From: Altererythrobacter sp.
GTDB lineage: Bacteria; Pseudomonadota; Alphaproteobacteria; Sphingomonadales; Sphingomonadaceae
DNA: 62,511 nucleotides
NCBI GenBank assembly: GCA_031178065.1
Contig: JAPSJS010000014.1
Location: 1-62,511 of the forward strand
Direction: 5' to 3'
The notes beneath the pieces are model-generated. The model ran no database searches. It was not told where the DNA came from and saw only the letters and a program-made list of their open reading frames with translations. The first letter of the stretch is position 1, and each line of letters starts with the position of its first letter. Shown piece after piece: positions 59,367 through 62,511 of this stretch. Position numbers and translations under genes: made by a program.

Positions 59367-60059
59367 ATGGTTCCCCTTTCGTTCGCTGGCGAGGAGTTCG
59401 TCCTCACGCAAGGCCGCGCGCTCTACTGGCCGCGCGAGCGTGCGCTGCTGGTCGCGGACTTGCATCTCGAGAAGGCGAGCTTCTATGCCCGCCACGGGCA
59501 GATGCTGCCGCCCTACGACAGCCGCGAGACGCTGGAGCGGGTCGCGCTGGCCATCCGCGAGACGGGGGCGCGGCGCGTCTACACGCTGGGCGACAACTTC
59601 CACGACAGCCACGGCAGCACGCGGCTGGAGGATCATGCGGCGGGCATGCTCGCCGCGCTCACGCGGGCGACCGACTGGGTGTGGATCACCGGCAACCATG
59701 ATCCGGCGATGGAAGCGCGCAGCGGCGGGACTATCGCCGAGGAACTCGAGTTGGCCGGGATCGTCCTGCGCCACCAAGCTCGTGCGGGAGAGGCGCGGCC
59801 CGAGCTGTCGGGCCACTACCACCCCCGCCTCCAGGTGACCGTGCGCGAGCGGCATATCCGGCGCCCCTGCGCGGTGGTGGCGAGCGGCGAAGGAAGCGGC
59901 GGACGCATGATCCTACCGGCCTTCGGCGCACTGACCGGCGGGATGAACGCGGCCGACCCGGTGATCCGGGAGGCGATGCAACCCGCCGCGCGGATCGACG
60001 CCGTGCTGCCGCTGGCCGGGAAGCTCGCGCAGTTCCCGCTGTGGCGTGCCGCGGCATAA
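59367..60059 (+). CDS. pdeM: ligase-associated DNA-repair phosphoesterase PdeM
   Basis: 230 residues. The metallophosphoesterase motifs are clear: VADLHLEKASFYARHG, then TLGDNFHDSHG, ITGNHD and LSGHYHPR, which together bind two metals. PdeM is usually encoded with a DNA ligase and helicase of the LigD-independent repair set; those partners are not next to it here. It cleaves phosphodiester-type substrates. Confidence 0.95.
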   Translation: MVPLSFAGEEFVLTQGRALYWPRERALLVADLHLEKASFYARHGQMLPPYDSRETLERVALAIRETGARRVYTLGDNFHDSHGSTRLEDHAAGMLAALTRATDWVWITGNHDPAMEARSGGTIAEELELAGIVLRHQARAGEARPELSGHYHPRLQVTVRERHIRRPCAVVASGEGSGGRMILPAFGALTGGMNAADPVIREAMQPAARIDAVLPLAGKLAQFPLWRAAA

Positions 60060-60168
60060 TGGAAACACCGGAACGCAGACGAGAGGCGCTCGCGCAGGGC
60101 CTCTAGCGAATCCCTGCGATTCCGCCTACATGGGGCGCCACTGACAACGGCAAACAGGAGACCGCCCC

Positions 60169-60711
60169 ATAGCCCGTCCCCCCCGGCGCACATTGCAACC
60201 GCCCGTAAAGAGCGGCCCGCGCTTTGATAACATGATCCAGTCCGACAAGGTTCGCGTCATCGATGAGAATGGCGAAAACCTCGGCGTGATGTACACCCGC
60301 GAAGCGATCGAACAGGCGGCCGAAGTCGGCCTGAACCTGGTCGAGGTTTCCCCCAACGCCGATCCGCCGGTCTGCAAGTTCCTCGACGTCGGCAAGTACC
60401 GCTACGAGGCGCAGAAGAAGGCAAACGCCGCGCGCAAGACGCAAAAGACGCAGGAAATCAAAGAGATAAAGATGCGTCCGAACATCGACGATCACGACTA
60501 TGACGTGAAGATGCGCAACGTGAACAAGTTCATCGAGCACGGCGACAAGGTGAAGGTCACCCTGCGCTTCCGCGGGCGCGAAATGGCGCACCAGCAGCTC
60601 GGCATGGACTTGCTGCGGCGTGTGCAGGACGACGTCGAAGAGATCGCGAAGGTCGAGGCCTACCCGCGTCTCGAAGGTCGCCAGATGCTGATGGTGCTGG
60701 CGCCCAGATAA
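60169..60711 (+). CDS. infC: translation initiation factor IF-3, apparent AUA start
   Basis: 180 residues. Standard starts in this frame (TTG at 60193 or the ATG at 60232) would cut into conserved sequence. The codon ATA at 60169 has AGGAG eight bases before it and gives the usual N-terminus [22 protein letters not shown]-3 genes use rare AUU/AUA-type starts so that IF-3 can limit its own synthesis. Conserved parts include [20 protein letters not shown], then [20 protein letters not shown] and [19 protein letters not shown]. It binds the 30S subunit and checks initiator tRNA. Confidence 0.95.
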   Translation: MARPPRRTLQPPVKSGPRFDNMIQSDKVRVIDENGENLGVMYTREAIEQAAEVGLNLVEVSPNADPPVCKFLDVGKYRYEAQKKANAARKTQKTQEIKEIKMRPNIDDHDYDVKMRNVNKFIEHGDKVKVTLRFRGREMAHQQLGMDLLRRVQDDVEEIAKVEAYPRLEGRQMLMVLAPR

Positions 60712-60726
60712 CCCGGCGCCTCGCCG

Positions 60727-61392
60727 CTACTCCACCCAGAAATCGAGAATCGTGAAGCGCGCGGGCCCGGTGGCGAATACGCCGTGGCCGCGCCCTCCAC
60801 TCGACCCGAGGACGAACCCGACGCGCGAGGCGTCTTCCAGCGCCCGCGCGAAGGCTTCGGGCGCGCTGTTCCGATTGGCGCCCTGCACAGCGGTCCAGTT
60901 CGCATCGAGCGGCACGCTGACCTCGTGCGTGCCGGGCGTGAGCGGTCCCATGGTCGCGGCCGGCGCATACCAGCGATAGGTCGCGTAGCGTCCCTTCGCC
61001 GTCCAGTTGTCGCCGCCGCGCTGGAAATAGAGCGACAGTGTTGCCTTCTTCTGCGGGCTCTCCTCCGGCACGATACGCACTCCTCGCTCGCCTTCGATGC
61101 GGTAGCGCAGCACGATTCGGCGCGCGCCGGTGAGCGAACCGGTCGGTACCGTCACGTAGTGCACGTGCCCCTCGCGCGGGGTCGGCCAGGGGATGTCGAA
61201 GAAGGTCTCGCCGCCCTCATACGTCGCGTAGCGCGGCATGCCGGGCGAATGGCTCCGGCCGCGCAGGATCGGCCCGATCTGCCATTCCGAGGCACGCTCC
61301 TGTGCCGATCTCGCGGCGGAGGGTTCGGGAATGGAGAGCGCGGCCAGCGGAACGGCGGCGAAAAGGGCGGTGGCGATTGCAGCACGGATCAT
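60727..61392 (-). CDS. secreted protein of unknown function
   Basis: 221 residues from the ATG at 61392, which begins a signal peptide (MIRAAIATALFAAVPLAALS); an ATG six codons earlier is also possible. The mature part looks like one beta-sandwich domain (YVTVPTGSLTGARRIVLRYR, then YRWYAPAATMGPLTPGTHEV, and FTILDFWVE at the end), similar in feel to carbohydrate-binding modules. No catalytic motif is seen. It converges on infC with 15 bases between stops. Confidence 0.7.
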   Translation of the reverse strand: MIRAAIATALFAAVPLAALSIPEPSAARSAQERASEWQIGPILRGRSHSPGMPRYATYEGGETFFDIPWPTPREGHVHYVTVPTGSLTGARRIVLRYRIEGERGVRIVPEESPQKKATLSLYFQRGGDNWTAKGRYATYRWYAPAATMGPLTPGTHEVSVPLDANWTAVQGANRNSAPEAFARALEDASRVGFVLGSSGGRGHGVFATGPARFTILDFWVE

Positions 61393-61519
61393 CCCCGAGA
61401 CGTGCCACAAAGTGGTTTAGCGGCACCTGAACTGCCGGTTCGGGGTGGCGACAGGCATTCCGATGGCGGCGATCCTGGTATATCCTCAGGCTGATCGAGA
61501 CGCAGCTTTGGGGATACAC

Positions 61520-62122
61520 ATGCAACGTTCACGCCCTGCCGCCCGCTCTTCAACCATGCGCGCGGCCGGCATGGCGCTTGCGCTTGCCGGGTGCGGGCAG
61601 ACGAACGGCGACAGCGAAACCTCTTCCGACGAGGTTATCGTCCCCGAATCGCCCATCCCGTCTCCAACGGCCAGTGCGCCTGGCGGGAGCGCAGCCGAGA
61701 CCGCTTTGCCGGGCGCCGGTTCCGCCCCGCTCGTGCCCGAAGCGGAGAAGGGAGAGCCTGGTGCGCGGAAGGTCCTGCTCGACTTCGCACGGGCAATCCA
61801 ATTCGAGGATTTCGACCGGGCCTACGCGATGCTCGGCGACACGGCGCGCGACAATATCAGCCATGCCGAGTTCGCCGCAATGTTCGACGACTTAGGCAAG
61901 ATCACGGTTGCCGTTCCCATGGGCCAGATGGAGGGCGCAGCAGGCTCCCTCTACTACGAAGTTCCCACCACGATCACGGGCGACAAGGGCGGCAAACTGA
62001 CCGGCACCACGGTGCTGCGCCGAGTCAACGATGTGCCCGGCGCGACCGCAGAACAACTGCGGTGGCACATCGAATCGTTCGAAGTCGAACCCGCCGGAAA
62101 GCAGGCCGCTTCGACGAGTTGA
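61520..62122 (+). CDS. lipoprotein of unknown function
   Basis: 200 residues from the ATG at 61520, preceded by GGGGA. A lipobox LALAGC at about 29 predicts a lipid anchor. A disordered Ser/Pro/Glu-rich linker (40-85) leads into a compact domain (VLLDFARAIQFEDFDRAYAM, then HAEFAAMFDDLGKITVAVPM and TGTTVLRRVNDVPGATAEQL) with the shape of a DUF4864 or NTF2-like fold. Role unknown. Confidence 0.7.
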   Translation: MQRSRPAARSSTMRAAGMALALAGCGQTNGDSETSSDEVIVPESPIPSPTASAPGGSAAETALPGAGSAPLVPEAEKGEPGARKVLLDFARAIQFEDFDRAYAMLGDTARDNISHAEFAAMFDDLGKITVAVPMGQMEGAAGSLYYEVPTTITGDKGGKLTGTTVLRRVNDVPGATAEQLRWHIESFEVEPAGKQAASTS

Positions 62123-62266
62123 AATCCCGCCGGCACGGCGATAATTGCAAGGCATCGCGGCACCGGGCGGAGATGCGTTCCTGCGGAGGTTAGGAACGGG
62201 CGCCGCCGGCCAGCCATCCGAGCTCCTGCCTTCCTGGGAGCGTGATGCAAAGGAAGGAGCGCCTCC

Positions 62267-62511
62267 ATGCCGGACGCCATCGATTCCACCGACAAGCCCA
62301 CCCCGCGCCGCAATCCCAAGCCCGAAGTGACCAAGATCGACGGGCGCCGGCTCAAGCCGAGTACGCTGATGATGGGCCATGGCTACGAACCCTCGCTCTC
62401 CGAAGGCTCGCTGAAGCCGCCGATCTTCCTCACCAGCACCTTCGCGTTCGAGAACGCGGCGGCCGGCAAGCGCCACTTCGAAGGCATCACCGGTCTGCGC
62501 CCCGGCGGCGC
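62267..62511 (+). CDS. PLP-dependent trans-sulfuration enzyme (cystathionine gamma-synthase family), 5' end only
   Basis: 81 residues before the window ends. An AGGAG lies seven bases before the ATG. LKPSTLMMGHGYEPSLSEGS, then LKPPIFLTSTFAFENAAAGK is the start of the Cys/Met-metabolism PLP enzyme family (cystathionine gamma-synthase, O-acetylhomoserine sulfhydrylase or methionine gamma-lyase). The N-terminal 25 residues (DSTDKPTPRRNPKPEVTKID) are an extension. Exact reaction cannot be told from this part. Confidence 0.85.
   Translation, partial: MPDAIDSTDKPTPRRNPKPEVTKIDGRRLKPSTLMMGHGYEPSLSEGSLKPPIFLTSTFAFENAAAGKRHFEGITGLRPGG

Noticed and set aside
56489-59407. 972-codon reading of the M1 peptidase starting inside hemF
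   Set aside because: The extra N-terminal part is out-of-frame hemF; the signal peptide at 58390 gives the natural start.
62123-62266. Riboswitch ahead of the trans-sulfuration enzyme
   Set aside because: The leader has short hairpins, such as GTTCCT with AGGAAC, but I could not match a SAM-, SAH- or cobalamin-type core.
1-62511. CRISPR array
   Set aside because: No set of regularly spaced repeats longer than the three 12-bp units at 49771-49806 was seen, and these have no spacers.

Overview
The window looks like chromosome from a Sphingomonadales alphaproteobacterium (Erythrobacteraceae/Sphingomonadaceae-like). It is GC-rich. It carries a TonB-dependent receptor, a SapC-family protein, a cyanide-insensitive-type bd oxidase with a DUF2474 subunit, hemF, pdeM, infC and a single rsh gene, all of which fit that group. 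The species assignment is inference from gene content; no rRNA is present.

Left part (1-8.9 kb): the 3' end of a CPA1 Na+/H+ antiporter, then a less GC-rich accessory stretch of mostly unrecognised genes. It includes a HEPN-like protein (RNKLAH motif), a tRNA-like relic next to a perfect 18-bp inverted repeat, a membrane-anchored protein, an AbiV-like protein, and an OLD-family ATPase/TOPRIM nuclease followed by an undescribed helical protein. The composition suggests anti-phage defence.

Mobile part (about 9-49.9 kb): a TraA relaxase/helicase diverges from TraC/TraD-type genes across a Ti/RSF1010-like oriT. Next come a cargo pair (Tat-exported PLP enzyme plus TonB-dependent receptor) bracketed by a duplicated DUF736 3' end, an MNT-HEPN fusion, an ArdC-type antirestriction protein, a sigma-region-4-like protein and an AlpA regulator. 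A 27-kb locus then fills the rest. Its minus-strand run is TpsB, a DUF2341-LamG-ExbB fusion, ExbD, a small membrane protein, TonB, a porin, a small secreted protein, a 4117-residue two-partner-secretion exoprotein, SapC, a Skp-like chaperone and a TonB-C-like secreted protein. At its head lie an AraC regulator and a divergent operon of TonB, a free-standing STN-domain protein, an ECF sigma factor and a FecR-type anti-sigma factor. The block ends with a tyrosine integrase, three 12-bp direct repeats and tRNA-Ser(GGA), a classic integration site. No type IV secretion genes are in the window, so the element is either incomplete or continues elsewhere.

Right part (50-62.5 kb) is ordinary core genome: peptidyl-prolyl isomerase, VOC protein, Rsh, CydA/CydB/DUF2474, M1 aminopeptidase, HemF, PdeM, infC (with an apparent AUA start), two secreted proteins of unknown function and the start of a Cys/Met-metabolism PLP enzyme.

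The most unusual content is the two-partner-secretion locus that carries its own TonB-ExbB-ExbD machinery and its own STN/sigma/anti-sigma signalling set. Second is the OLD nuclease with its unknown partner.
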